In this document: positions 20,623-27,726 of the stretch, in pieces
How positions within the stretch are numbered: position 1 is the stretch's first letter
Layout of the letters: each line of letters starts with the position of its first letter
NCBI RefSeq assembly: GCF_001685415.1
Contig: NZ_CP014989.1
Location: 2,914,001 to 2,978,000 of the forward strand
DNA: 64,000 bases
Direction of reading: 5' to 3'
Source of the DNA: Serinicoccus hydrothermalis
GTDB lineage: Bacteria > Actinomycetota > Actinomycetes > Actinomycetales > Dermatophilaceae
Notes under the pieces: model-generated
Told to the model about the DNA's origin: nothing
Database searches by the model: none
Seen by the model: the letters and a program-made list of their open reading frames with translations, nothing else
Translations under genes and position numbers: made by a program

Positions 20623-20788
20623 CTCGACGGATGGGGAGCAGGAGTGATTGCTCCCCTCGGCGCCCAGCTGCGGAGGTTGGGCGCGCTGCGCATCCGTCAG
20701 CATCACAGTTCCGCCGCCATCTGCAGCAGCCCCGTCGCGTTCAGCCACCCAAGTGCTTTCGGGTCCAGAGTGCGTGGCGGGTGTTCGG

Positions 20789-21304
20789 TCAGAGGGTCGC
20801 CAGGAGATATGACAGGACGAAGCCGGCTGCGGTCGCGAGGGCCACCGTGGGACCTCCTTCTTCGCCACCTGTGCCTTCGCCCAGGGACACGCCCAGCGCG
20901 ACATTCTCGGGTACGCCGTCGAGGGTGACCGCGGCGAGCAGCGCCATCCCGGCAGCCCCTTTCACTGAGGGTGCCGCGGCACGTTGTCCTTCCGTGGCAG
21001 CTTGCTTGTCCAGCTTGTCGCTGCCGCGGTCGGTGTCGTCACCCGTTCCGGCGGCGGCCCAGTCCAGCCATGCGCTGAGGAAGGTGAAGACCACCGCCCC
21101 CACGATCAGGCCTAGTCGCCACAGGCCGCCCTGCTCGTGCGCGTCCTCGAAGAGCTCGAACGCCAGCGCCGTGATGAGCGCCCCGGAGGCGAAGGCCAGC
21201 ATCGCGGCCAGCACCCGCTTGGGGATCTGGAACCGTCACCCGACCACGGCACCCAGCACGAGCGCGCTGGACCCGAGCAGACCGAGAGTCACTGCCTGCG
21301 TCAC
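20789..21304 (-). pseudogene. ZIP-like metal transporter gene with in-frame stop
   Basis: From a GTG at 21304 with GGGGAGGA upstream, the frame encodes 22 hydrophobic residues (TLGLLGSSALVLGAVVG), then TGA at 21236-21238, then continues in the same frame to 20789 with RFQIPKRVLAAMLAFASGA. The combined 170 residues resemble a short ZIP-family membrane protein with LDGVPENVALGVSL, a variant of the HxxPE metal-site motif. A 141-residue product could restart at the ATG at 21214, but it would lack the first membrane helix. A single-base nonsense mutation or a sequencing error explains it best. Confidence 0.65.
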
Positions 21305-21351
21305 GACTCACGTCCTCCCCTGCCTTGCGCTACCTCACCTGAGCACGGATA

Positions 21352-22431
21352 TCAGCGGGTCTGGTCGGGGTCGGTGGTGTCCCCTCCGCTGTGGCGCAGG
21401 GCGCGGGCCTTGTCCTCGTCCTCCTGCTCCTTCTCCTGCGCCGCGCGGATCTTGGCGTCGTCACGGGCGGGCAGTTGGATGTCCTTCTCGGCCTCGATGC
21501 CGGCGATGAGCTGACGGGACCGTTCCAGCTCGGCATCGACCTCGGCCCCGAGCAGCAGCGCGAGGTTGGTGATCCACAGGTAGAGCAGGAAGATGATCAC
21601 CCCGGCGAACGAACCGTAGGTGGCGCCGTAGCTGGAGAAGTTGGCGATGTAGAAGCCGAACGCGACCGAGATGAGGACCCAGACCAGGATCGCGAACGCG
21701 GCCCCGATGCTCAGCCACCGGAACTTCGGCTGCTTCACGTTGGGCGTGCTGTAGTACAGCAGCGCCACGAGCAGCATGACCAGGACCAGCACGACCGGCC
21801 ACTTGGCGATCTGCCACACGGTGACCACGGTCGACCCCAGGCCGATCGCCTCGCCGAGCGCCGTCGCCACCGGACCGGACACGATGAGCATGAGGGCGAT
21901 GAGCACCACCATGAGCACCATGACCAGGGTGATCAGGAGCATGACCGGGCGCAGCTTCCACACCGGCCGACCCTCCTCGATCTCATAGACCCGGTTCGTC
22001 GCGCGGCTGAACGCGGTGACGTAGCCCGAGGCCGACCACAGCGCGGTCGCCAGACCGATGACCAGGGCGAGCCCGGCACCCGGGGAGGTGGCCAACGACT
22101 GCACCACCGGCTCCAGGGTGGAGGACCCGGACTCGCCCAGCACGCTGCTCAGCACGGGCATCACCGCGCTGACGACCTGCTGGCTCTGCCCGACCAGTCC
22201 CAGCAGGGAGAAGATCGCGATGAGCGCCGGGAAGATGGCCAGCACGGCGTAGTACGTCAGCGCGGCCGCGAGGTCGGTGCACTCGTCGTCCAGGAACTCC
22301 CGGAACGCCTTGCCCGCGGTGTACTTCCACGCCGGCCCGGTCATCTGCGCCGGCGTGTCCGGCTTGTCCTCCCGCTCGGGCTCCGGGGCGTCCGCCTGCG
22401 CGGCCCTGCGTTCTGATGCCCTAGAGCTCAC
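21352..22431 (-). CDS. YihY/BrkB-family inner membrane protein
   Basis: A 359-residue YihY/BrkB (formerly RNase BN) family protein with about six membrane helices and hydrophilic ends. FLDDECTDLAAALTYYAVLAIFPA near residue 45 is the family signature (split here at the D/L boundary when read), and TYGSFAGVIIFLLYLWIT near residue 275 is the late conserved helix. The start is a GTG overlapping the DUF3618 stop (GTGA). It is the last intact gene of a leftward operon of small envelope proteins. Its molecular function is unsettled in the family. Confidence 0.9.
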   Translation of the reverse strand: MSSRASERRAAQADAPEPEREDKPDTPAQMTGPAWKYTAGKAFREFLDDECTDLAAALTYYAVLAIFPALIAIFSLLGLVGQSQQVVSAVMPVLSSVLGESGSSTLEPVVQSLATSPGAGLALVIGLATALWSASGYVTAFSRATNRVYEIEEGRPVWKLRPVMLLITLVMVLMVVLIALMLIVSGPVATALGEAIGLGSTVVTVWQIAKWPVVLVLVMLLVALLYYSTPNVKQPKFRWLSIGAAFAILVWVLISVAFGFYIANFSSYGATYGSFAGVIIFLLYLWITNLALLLGAEVDAELERSRQLIAGIEAEKDIQLPARDDAKIRAAQEKEQEDEDKARALRHSGGDTTDPDQTR

Positions 22432-22757
22432 CGCCGCACCCGCCGGGCGACCCCGATGATCAGCACCACTGCGGCCACGGCACCCAGCGCGGGGGCCAGC
22501 ACGCTGAGCACGTCCCGGTGGTCATCACTGTTCAACCTGGTCTTAACCTCACCCAGCCCGGCGTTGGCGCGGGTCTTGATCGACTCGACCTTGTCCCGGG
22601 CCTGCTTCTTCACGTCCAGGCGTTCGGTGAGCTCGTCGACGGTGTCGCCGAGCTCCTGCCGGTGCCGGGCGATGTCGGCCTCGATCTGTGCCGGGTCGCT
22701 GCTGGCCTCGTCCTGGGTGTTGTCGCTGTCGGGGTTCTCATGCGGTGTGGCGCTCAT
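22428..22757 (-). CDS. DUF3618 domain membrane-anchored protein
   Basis: A 109-residue protein. It has an acidic N-terminus, then the DUF3618 core (IEADIARHRQELGDTVDELT, residues 29-48), an amphipathic helical region, and a single C-terminal transmembrane segment (LAPALGAVAAVVLIIG) ending in arginines. The ATG at 22757 overlaps the Holin-X stop (ATGA), and its own stop overlaps the YihY start. The architecture suggests a membrane-tethered coiled helix facing the cytoplasm. Function is unknown, but the family commonly co-occurs with Holin-X and YtxH-like genes in actinobacteria. Confidence 0.88.
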   Translation of the reverse strand: MSATPHENPDSDNTQDEASSDPAQIEADIARHRQELGDTVDELTERLDVKKQARDKVESIKTRANAGLGEVKTRLNSDDHRDVLSVLAPALGAVAAVVLIIGVARRVRR

Positions 22758-23164
22758 GACTGGGCTGCCCCCTTGACCTGCTCGATGTCCTGCTTGACGT
22801 TGTCCACGGCACGTTCGGGCGCGGCCGGGGTGGCCTCCTGCACGCGTTTCTTGCCCACCAGCGACACCACCGCCGCTGCCGCGAACAGCAGCAGTGTCAC
22901 GATGCCGGCGGCGGCCCACGGGGGCAGCACCAGGGCGAGGGCCAGGATGGCCGTCGTGATCAGGGCGGCGATGCCGAAGAAGGCGAGCAGGCCACCGGCG
23001 CCGAACATGCCGATGCCCACGCCCGCGTTCTTGGCCTTGGCGCTCAGCTCAGCCTGCGCCAGGCGCATCTCGTCCCGGATGAGCGTGCTCGTCTGCTCGC
23101 TCATCCGCGCGATGAGCTCGCCCGTGGACGCATGATCGGTGTCGGGGGTGAACCTCTCAGCCAC
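22754..23164 (-). CDS. Actinobacterial Holin-X (phage holin superfamily III) protein
   Basis: A 136-residue protein with an N-terminal amphipathic helix (RMSEQTSTLIRDEMRLAQAE) and two hydrophobic hairpin segments from about residue 50, the layout of Holin-X proteins. The GTG at 23164 is chosen: AGGAGG lies upstream and it overlaps the end of the YtxH-like gene. Despite the name, such chromosomal copies are not linked to lysis; an envelope-stress role is more likely here. It sits in a four-gene operon with overlapping stops and starts. Confidence 0.87.
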   Translation of the reverse strand: MAERFTPDTDHASTGELIARMSEQTSTLIRDEMRLAQAELSAKAKNAGVGIGMFGAGGLLAFFGIAALITTAILALALVLPPWAAAGIVTLLLFAAAAVVSLVGKKRVQEATPAAPERAVDNVKQDIEQVKGAAQS

Positions 23165-23447
23165 GAGGCCCCTCCTGGTCATCACCCGCGAGGGCGGTGT
23201 CGGTGTCGACCTCCCACGGATCATCCATGCTGTCCCGGTCGCCGTCCTGGGCGTCGCTCAGCCGGCCCTTGGCCTGCTCGGTCACCCTCCCGGCCTGCTG
23301 CTTGGCCTTGTCCGCCTGCTCCTGCACCTTCGGGTGCCCCCACAGCTCCTGCGCCTTGGCGCTGATCTGCTCATACCTCTCCCGGCCCGCCCTGGCGCCC
23401 AGGACGTACCCGGCCCCGAAGGCGGTCGCCATCATGATCTTGCTCAT
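23157..23447 (-). CDS. YtxH-like general stress protein
   Basis: A 96-residue protein starting MSKIMMATAFGAGYVLGARAG, a short membrane helix with glycine-rich YtxH-like character, followed by the charged helical stretch ISAKAQELWGHPKVQEQADK. It is the first gene of the leftward operon, preceded by tandem operator-like sites at 23528-23553. YtxH-like proteins are linked to general stress in Gram-positive bacteria, but their function is not defined. The assignment rests on the N-terminal helix, size and gene context. Confidence 0.8.
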   Translation of the reverse strand: MSKIMMATAFGAGYVLGARAGRERYEQISAKAQELWGHPKVQEQADKAKQQAGRVTEQAKGRLSDAQDGDRDSMDDPWEVDTDTALAGDDQEGPRG

Positions 23448-23527
23448 CGTCTGCTCCTGACTGCAGAGGGGGTGTCGCGCGGACCCCGGACTGGGGCCGC
23501 GTCGCCTTGCTGTGGTGCCCAGCATGC

Positions 23528-23553
23528 GAATACGGTGTAAACGTACGGCGTAA
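23528..23553. promoter_or_regulatory. Tandem TetR-operator-like sites upstream of divergent stress genes
   Basis: GAATACGGTGTAAAC (23528-23542) is an imperfect version of the palindrome GTTTACGGTGTAAAC found at 25534. It overlaps a second TACGGCGTA core at 23544-23552. Both lie between the leftward YtxH operon and the rightward DUF4235 gene. The TetR regulator encoded 400 bp downstream is the obvious candidate to bind them. Confidence 0.6.
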
Positions 23554-23615
23554 TCGGAAGCCGTGCAAGCATGGCCTCGAGGGTCCGGGCCAAGACCAGG
23601 AAGTGGTGAGTTCCA

Positions 23616-23888
23616 GTGGGCGACAAGATGTGGAGTCTGGCGACGACGGCGGCGGCGATCGGTGGTGGGGTGATGGCCAAGAACGTCATCGAGACGACGT
23701 GGAAGTTCGTCACCGGCAGCAACTCCCCGAGCAACCCCGAGGACCCGGAGGTGGACTGGGGTGAGGCCATGGCTTTCGCGCTGGTCTCGGGGGCGATCGT
23801 GCAGCTGGTGCGGGTCAGCATCAACCACAAGTCCACGCAGGCGTTCGCCAAGCGCAAGGGACGCCTGCCCGAGTCGGTCGCGAGTTGA
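23616..23888 (+). CDS. DUF4235 membrane protein
   Basis: A 90-residue protein starting with GTG. DUF4235 features are visible: an N-terminal glycine/alanine helix (SLATTAAAIGGGVMAK), TWKFVTG near residue 28, and a second helix from about residue 48 (WGEAMAFALVSGAIVQLVR). It should have two membrane segments. It is divergent from the YtxH operon across the TetR-like sites and is followed after 66 bp by the TetR gene. Function of the family is unknown. Confidence 0.87.
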   Translation: MGDKMWSLATTAAAIGGGVMAKNVIETTWKFVTGSNSPSNPEDPEVDWGEAMAFALVSGAIVQLVRVSINHKSTQAFAKRKGRLPESVAS

Positions 23889-23954
23889 CCGCGACGGGGA
23901 CGACGAGCCGACACGCGGGGCGTGTGACAGGCTGGACTCCCAGGAGGTGTGCCG

Positions 23955-24677
23955 ATGAGCCCAGAGGAGCCGGACGAGGCGGGGTCCACGCGGCCGCCAC
24001 GCCTCAGCCGCGAGCGCATCGTCGAAGCTGGCCTGGCCAGTATCGAGGCTCATGGTGTGGACCAGATGACCATGCGCAGCCTGGGCCGCGACCTCGGGGT
24101 TGAGGCGATGGCCCTGTACCGGTACGTCTCCGGGCGAGAAGATCTGCTGGAGGCGGTCGTGGAGAGCCTCCTGGACGGGCTCATCGAGCGCGTGGAGGCC
24201 GCGCAGACCACCAGCTGGCAGGAATACCTGCAGCACGTCGCGCACGAGATCCGCCAGATGGCCCTGGCCAACCCCACGGCGTTCCCCCTGGTGGTCTCGC
24301 GGCACCCAGCGGCGCCCTGGCTGCGACCGCCCTTGCGCGACATCGCCATGGTCGAGCACCTCCTGGCCACCCTGTGCGAGCGAGGCTTCAGCGACGACCA
24401 AGCGGTGGACACCTACAAGGCCTTCACCAGCTTCCTCGTCGGGTATCTACTCTTGGAGGTTTCCACCCAGGTCGAGAATGTTGCCGCCGTGGACGAACCG
24501 ATGAACGAGGGCAGCGCCGACATCCCAGAGCAAGACACGAGGGAAGATGTCGACTTCGGGCAGGCGCCGCACGTGGTGCGGATGCGCGACCGCCTCAGCC
24601 AGGACCACAGCGAGGCCGAGTTCGAGACCGGCCTCGAGAGCCTGCTCAACCGCATCGAGAACACCGTCTCGCACTAG
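23955..24677 (+). CDS. TetR-family transcriptional regulator
   Basis: A 240-residue regulator with an N-terminal TetR helix-turn-helix: RLSRERIVEAGLASIEAHG, then TMRSLGRDLGVEAMALYRYV (residues 40-60), followed by an all-helical ligand/dimer domain of the TetR_C class. The ATG at 23955 follows AGGAGG by 7 bases and is preferred over a GTG six bases earlier. Three operator-like sites (23528, 24813, 25534) surround it, each before another gene of this island, so it is probably the local repressor of the envelope/stress set. Its inducer is unknown. Confidence 0.93.
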   Translation: MSPEEPDEAGSTRPPRLSRERIVEAGLASIEAHGVDQMTMRSLGRDLGVEAMALYRYVSGREDLLEAVVESLLDGLIERVEAAQTTSWQEYLQHVAHEIRQMALANPTAFPLVVSRHPAAPWLRPPLRDIAMVEHLLATLCERGFSDDQAVDTYKAFTSFLVGYLLLEVSTQVENVAAVDEPMNEGSADIPEQDTREDVDFGQAPHVVRMRDRLSQDHSEAEFETGLESLLNRIENTVSH

Positions 24678-24812
24678 CCCCCGGTCCGGCTGGGGTGCCC
24701 GCGATGGGCGCATCGGGCCACCCGCGGGTCAGGCGGCCGTCTGTACGCCCCTGAACCCACCCCGATGCCTCGGGTCTTTACCACCGCCGAGGTTGCGGTC
24801 TAACCTGTCGAT

Positions 24813-24827
24813 GTTTACAGCGTAAGC
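24813..24827. promoter_or_regulatory. TetR-operator-like site before glycosyltransferase-like gene
   Basis: GTTTACAGCGTAAGC matches the palindrome at 25534 with three differences and keeps the TAC/GTA half-site spacing. It lies 43 bp upstream of the ATG at 24870, within reach of a promoter for that gene. Confidence 0.55.
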
Positions 24828-24869
24828 AGTTCGTTCATTCGGCTGCGCCAGGCAGGGGTAGGAGGGCTC

Positions 24870-25436
24870 ATGGCCGTCGCGTGCAGTGAGTTCGTCCCGT
24901 CAGTCCGGCCGGCGCGTCCGCGGGTCGCGGTCGTGACGGTGGTCCGAGGCGAGCATGGGGCGCTGTTGGCCCAGGTCGACGGACTGTCGGCGAGCACGTG
25001 GCCCCCCGACGTGCATGTCACCCTCGCGGTCGCGGATCGAGAGCTGAACCGCAACAAGCTGCCGATACGGTCCGACCGGTGGGAGACCTTCATCGTCTCA
25101 GGCGGGGACCTGCGACGAGCTCCCAGGGCCGCCTTCCAGTCCTCGGTGATGCATGCCTGCGACGTGGCAATGAACGCTGGTGCTGAAGTGCTCGTGTTCG
25201 TCGATGTCCGGTGCCTGCCAGGCCGGCGCCTGCTGCAGACCTACGCCGAGCACGCCGCCAACAGTACCCAGACAACCCCAGTCCTGTGGAGCGCCGCCGA
25301 GGCCGTGCAGCTGGACGTACCACCGGGGACCGTGTATCCCGTCTCGGGCGGGCTGGGGTCCCTCATCACATCAACACCGGTCCTCACCCACCCGAGCCCG
25401 ACGACGGGACCGGCGATCGCGGTGGCAGGGTCCTAG
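24870..25436 (+). CDS. Glycosyltransferase family 2-like protein, apparently truncated
   Basis: A 188-residue protein. The N-terminal half resembles a GT-A glycosyltransferase: a strand followed by VVTVVRGEHGALLAQVDGLS, an NRNKLP segment like those seen in polyprenyl-type family 2 enzymes, and AGAEVLVFVDVRCLPGRRL near residue 104, where a DxD-type acidic motif would sit (here DVR). Related proteins usually continue for another 80-120 residues; this one ends soon after PVSGGLGSLIT. It may be a truncated remnant or a short variant. A TetR-like operator precedes it. Confidence 0.6.
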   Translation: MAVACSEFVPSVRPARPRVAVVTVVRGEHGALLAQVDGLSASTWPPDVHVTLAVADRELNRNKLPIRSDRWETFIVSGGDLRRAPRAAFQSSVMHACDVAMNAGAEVLVFVDVRCLPGRRLLQTYAEHAANSTQTTPVLWSAAEAVQLDVPPGTVYPVSGGLGSLITSTPVLTHPSPTTGPAIAVAGS

Positions 25437-25533
25437 GCCGCCGCTAACCGCCATGCGGTGGTTCACGTGGTCCTCGAGCCGAGCGGTGGCACGGTGCTCG
25501 TCTGGGTTGCGGGGTCATCGTCGGGGCGCTTAC

Positions 25534-25548
25534 GTTTACGGTGTAAAC
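25534..25548. promoter_or_regulatory. Perfect palindromic TetR-type operator
   Basis: GTTTACGGTGTAAAC is a perfect 6+3+6 palindrome; with the flanking C and G it extends to 17 bp. It lies 46 bp upstream of the PRC-barrel/DUF2382 start codon and is the best of three related sites around the island's TetR gene. Confidence 0.7.
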
Positions 25549-25593
25549 GGACGGTGCATCAGGGCGCCGGCCACCATCACAGGAGGTTTCCAC

Positions 25594-26445
25594 ATGTGGA
25601 ACGAGGAACAGATCCAGTCCCTGCACAACGACGGTGTGGTCGTCGACCAGGATGGGGAGAAGGTCGGCAAGGTCGGCCAGGTCTACCTGGAGGACTCGAC
25701 CGGTGAGCCCGCATGGGTGACGGTCAAGACTGGGCTCTTCGGCACCTCGGAGTCCTTCGTGCCCCTGCAGGGCGCCACCGTGCAGGACCAGGAGGTCCGG
25801 GTGCCGTACACCAAGGACCAGGTCAAGGACGCCCCCCGGGTCGAGGAAGACGGCCATATCTCCGTGGAGGAAGAGCGCGAGCTGTACTCCTACTACGGCG
25901 GCCGGGACGGCCAGAAGAACGCGAACAACGGCGCACCAGCCACCCGCGACCAGGAAGACACCCGCACCGGCACCACTAGCCGAACCGACACCGCAACGGG
26001 CATGACCGACAGGACGGATACCGCCGCAGGCGCCGACGACACTGGGCGCGGCACCTACGACACCGACTCGGACGCCAGCATGGTCCGCTCCGAGGAGCAG
26101 CTGAACGTCGGCACCGAGAAGGTCACCACCGGCAAGGCCCGCCTGCGCAAGTACGTCGTCACCGAGCACGTCACCAAGACCGTCCCCGTCCAGCGTGAGG
26201 AGGTCCGCATCGAACGCGAGCCCCTCGATCAGCAGGACCGGGACCGCCTGTCCGGGGCCGACCTCGTCGAGGACGAGCAGGAAGTCACCCTCACCGAGGA
26301 CCAGGTCGTCGTCGACAAGGAGACCGTTCCCGTGGAAGAGGTCCGTCTCGACACTGACACCGTCACCGAGGAGCAGCAGGTCAGCGACGAGGTCCGCAAG
26401 GAGCAGATCGACACCGACCTGCCCGACCAGCACCGCAACCACTGA
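25594..26445 (+). CDS. PRC-barrel and DUF2382 (YsnF/AvaK-type) stress protein
   Basis: A 283-residue, very hydrophilic protein. Residues 1-100 form a PRC-barrel (GVVVDQDGEKVGKVGQVYLE). A Thr/Asp-rich linker follows (TGTTSRTDTATGMTDRTDT), then DUF2382 from about residue 165 to the end (RSEEQLNVGTEKVTTGKARL and KYVVTEHVTKTVPVQREEVR). The ATG at 25594 follows AGGAGG by 7 bases. YsnF-type proteins are general stress proteins of unknown mechanism. The perfect TetR-type palindrome just upstream suggests tight control by the neighbouring regulator. Confidence 0.92.
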   Translation: MWNEEQIQSLHNDGVVVDQDGEKVGKVGQVYLEDSTGEPAWVTVKTGLFGTSESFVPLQGATVQDQEVRVPYTKDQVKDAPRVEEDGHISVEEERELYSYYGGRDGQKNANNGAPATRDQEDTRTGTTSRTDTATGMTDRTDTAAGADDTGRGTYDTDSDASMVRSEEQLNVGTEKVTTGKARLRKYVVTEHVTKTVPVQREEVRIEREPLDQQDRDRLSGADLVEDEQEVTLTEDQVVVDKETVPVEEVRLDTDTVTEEQQVSDEVRKEQIDTDLPDQHRNH

Positions 26446-26451
26446 CCCACA

Positions 26452-26500
26452 CCCCACCCGCGTCGGCCCTATCCCAACTGGGGGTGGGGCTGACGCGTGC
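26452..26500 (+). terminator. Possible terminator after DUF2382 gene
   Basis: CCCCACCC (26452-26459) can pair with GGGTGGGG about 30 bases later, and CGCGTC with GACGCG, giving two competing GC-rich stems just after the DUF2382 stop. No long T tract follows, so the call is tentative. Confidence 0.35.
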
Positions 26501-26635
26501 GTTCCTGGGCATGAGGCGGCACACCGCCGGGCCGCCCTGATGCTCTCACCAGGCTCATTCGCGGATGCGCGGATTGAAAACTCAACGTTCGAGGTCAGGT
26601 CGTGCAGGACAGCAGAACCAGCTGCGCTTCCGGAC

Positions 26636-26922
26636 ATGAAGTAGGCAATCCGCGGCTGCATCACCGAGTCCAGAAGCACGCCGGGCTGCCTGTCCCGTTA
26701 GGCAGAGGTTCTCGACGAGGTCACCAACGACCGCGAGAGGAGGTCGTCGTCACGCGCGCCGGCCACGAGCCGGTCGTCATCGTCTCGCTGGCGGACTACG
26801 AGTCGTTGCGCGAGACGGCATACCTCATGCGCTCACCCGCCAACGCCCGACGGCTGCTCGACGCCATGGAGCGCCTCGAGGCTGGCGGTGGGTAGACGCA
26901 CGAGCTGATCGAGGCGGACTGA
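26636..26922 (+). pseudogene. Decayed YefM/Phd-family antitoxin gene
   Basis: The frame from ATG 26636 reaches ITESR, then AEVLDEVTNDRE, then in a shifted frame EEVVVTRAGHEPVVIVSLAD and SPANARRLLDAMERLEAGGG, finally THELIEAD: in order, a YefM-type antitoxin. It carries a stop at codon 3, an 18-bp extra segment containing another stop before AEVL, a 2-bp frameshift near 26735 (an extra AG), and a stop at 26893 before THELIEAD. The toxin-like gene follows immediately. No functional antitoxin can be made. Confidence 0.75.
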
Positions 26923-26927
26923 CCGGG

Positions 26928-27183
26928 GTGCTGCTGGTCTGGGACGAGCACGCCTGGGAGGACTACCTCTGGTGGCAGTCGCAGGACCACAAAGTCCTCA
27001 AACGCATCAACCTGCTCCTGAAGGACATCCAGCGCAACGGCCATGCGGGGATCGGCAAACCCGAAGCGCAAGCACGACGTCGCCGACTACTGGTCACGGC
27101 GGATCACCGACGAGCACCGACTCATCTACAAGATCGCCGCGCACGAGATCCGCATCGCCGCCTGCCGCTACCACTACGGATAG
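26928..27183 (+). pseudogene. Frameshifted YoeB/Txe-type toxin gene
   Basis: From GTG 26928 the product starts LLVWDEHAWEDYLWWQSQD and KVLKRINLLLKDIQRNGHAG, a clear YoeB-family mRNA interferase. Near 27063 the frame breaks, and the remainder (KHDVADYWSRRITDEHRLIY, then RIAACRYHYG and stop) lies in another frame. About two bases are missing relative to the family. The C-terminal catalytic His/Tyr segment is thus separated from the N-terminus. Together with the decayed antitoxin this is a dead toxin-antitoxin module at the island edge. Confidence 0.78.
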
Positions 27184-27283
27184 GCGCTACCAGCGGCACG
27201 ACGTTGATGTACCGACCGCCTGCTCGAGGGGGACGACCTCTGGGTGGCACAGCGGCCACGAGGAGCCAAGACGGTCCTCTCCT

Positions 27284-27575
27284 GATGCACGTATGATGCA
27301 CGACACCGTCGAAACGCCTCTATGTGGACGATGTGCGCAGGTCAGCGCGCTATGGCTGGGAGTCTTGTCAATAGGCGGTTGAGGGTTCGCGCCCCTTCGC
27401 CAGCTCTGAGATCGCCTGTGTCGCAAGCGAGTTGGGCTTTGAGGTCTCTACCTCGGTCTTCGGTGCGAAAAACAGGTGAGTCCGGCAGTCGGGCATCTCT
27501 GAGCTGCGATTTCGTGACCCAGTACAGTGCGAGGGTGCTGGCCCCATTTTAGTTGCCGATGCACGTATGCTGCAC
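27284..27575 (+). repeat. Copy 2 of ~290-bp direct repeat with tRNA-Thr 3' half and two 18-bp motifs
   Basis: Same layout as 20331-20622: the motif GATGCACGTATGNTGCAC at 27284-27301 (N=A) and 27558-27575 (N=C), with the tRNA-derived core beginning 78 bp after the first. The two copies have diverged noticeably but stay colinear, so they are old. Together they bracket the ZIP-to-YoeB island. The gap 27184-27726 holds this repeat and a short AT-richer stretch ending in a run of T (about 27703-27709); no gene is supported there. Confidence 0.8.
27362..27407 (+). pseudogene. Degenerate tRNA-Thr 3'-half fragment
   Basis: GTCTTGTCAATAGGCGG, then TTGAGGGTTCGCGCCCC, then TTCGCCAGCTCT follows the tRNA-Thr 3' half of copy 1, with changes in the anticodon loop (CTTGTCA) and T loop. 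No 5' half is present. It is more decayed than copy 1 and cannot be a working tRNA. Confidence 0.7.
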
Positions 27576-27726
27576 GCGCGACGGGGCGAGGGCAGGGGCT
27601 CGAGCCTGCAGTGCCGACACCGCACACTTTTCATTAGCTTACAGGTCGACATGCGGGTGTCACCGGCCCGTGCAGTGGTCCCCAACTTCCCGATATTCTT
27701 TTTTTCTCACTGCTCAGCGGTCCAGT

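Noticed and set aside
20272-20904. A 210-codon minus-strand frame across the tRNA-derived repeat
   Set aside because: It is the antisense translation of the repeat and tRNA fragment; the corresponding frame in copy 2 is not conserved as a protein of the same length.
22754-23164. Prophage remnant, suggested by the holin-like gene
   Set aside because: Holin-X proteins are common chromosomal actinobacterial proteins, and no other phage gene lies nearby.
25180-25593. N-terminal extension of the DUF2382 protein
   Set aside because: It overlaps the GT2-like gene and the TetR palindrome, and a strong AGGAGG site marks the ATG at 25594.
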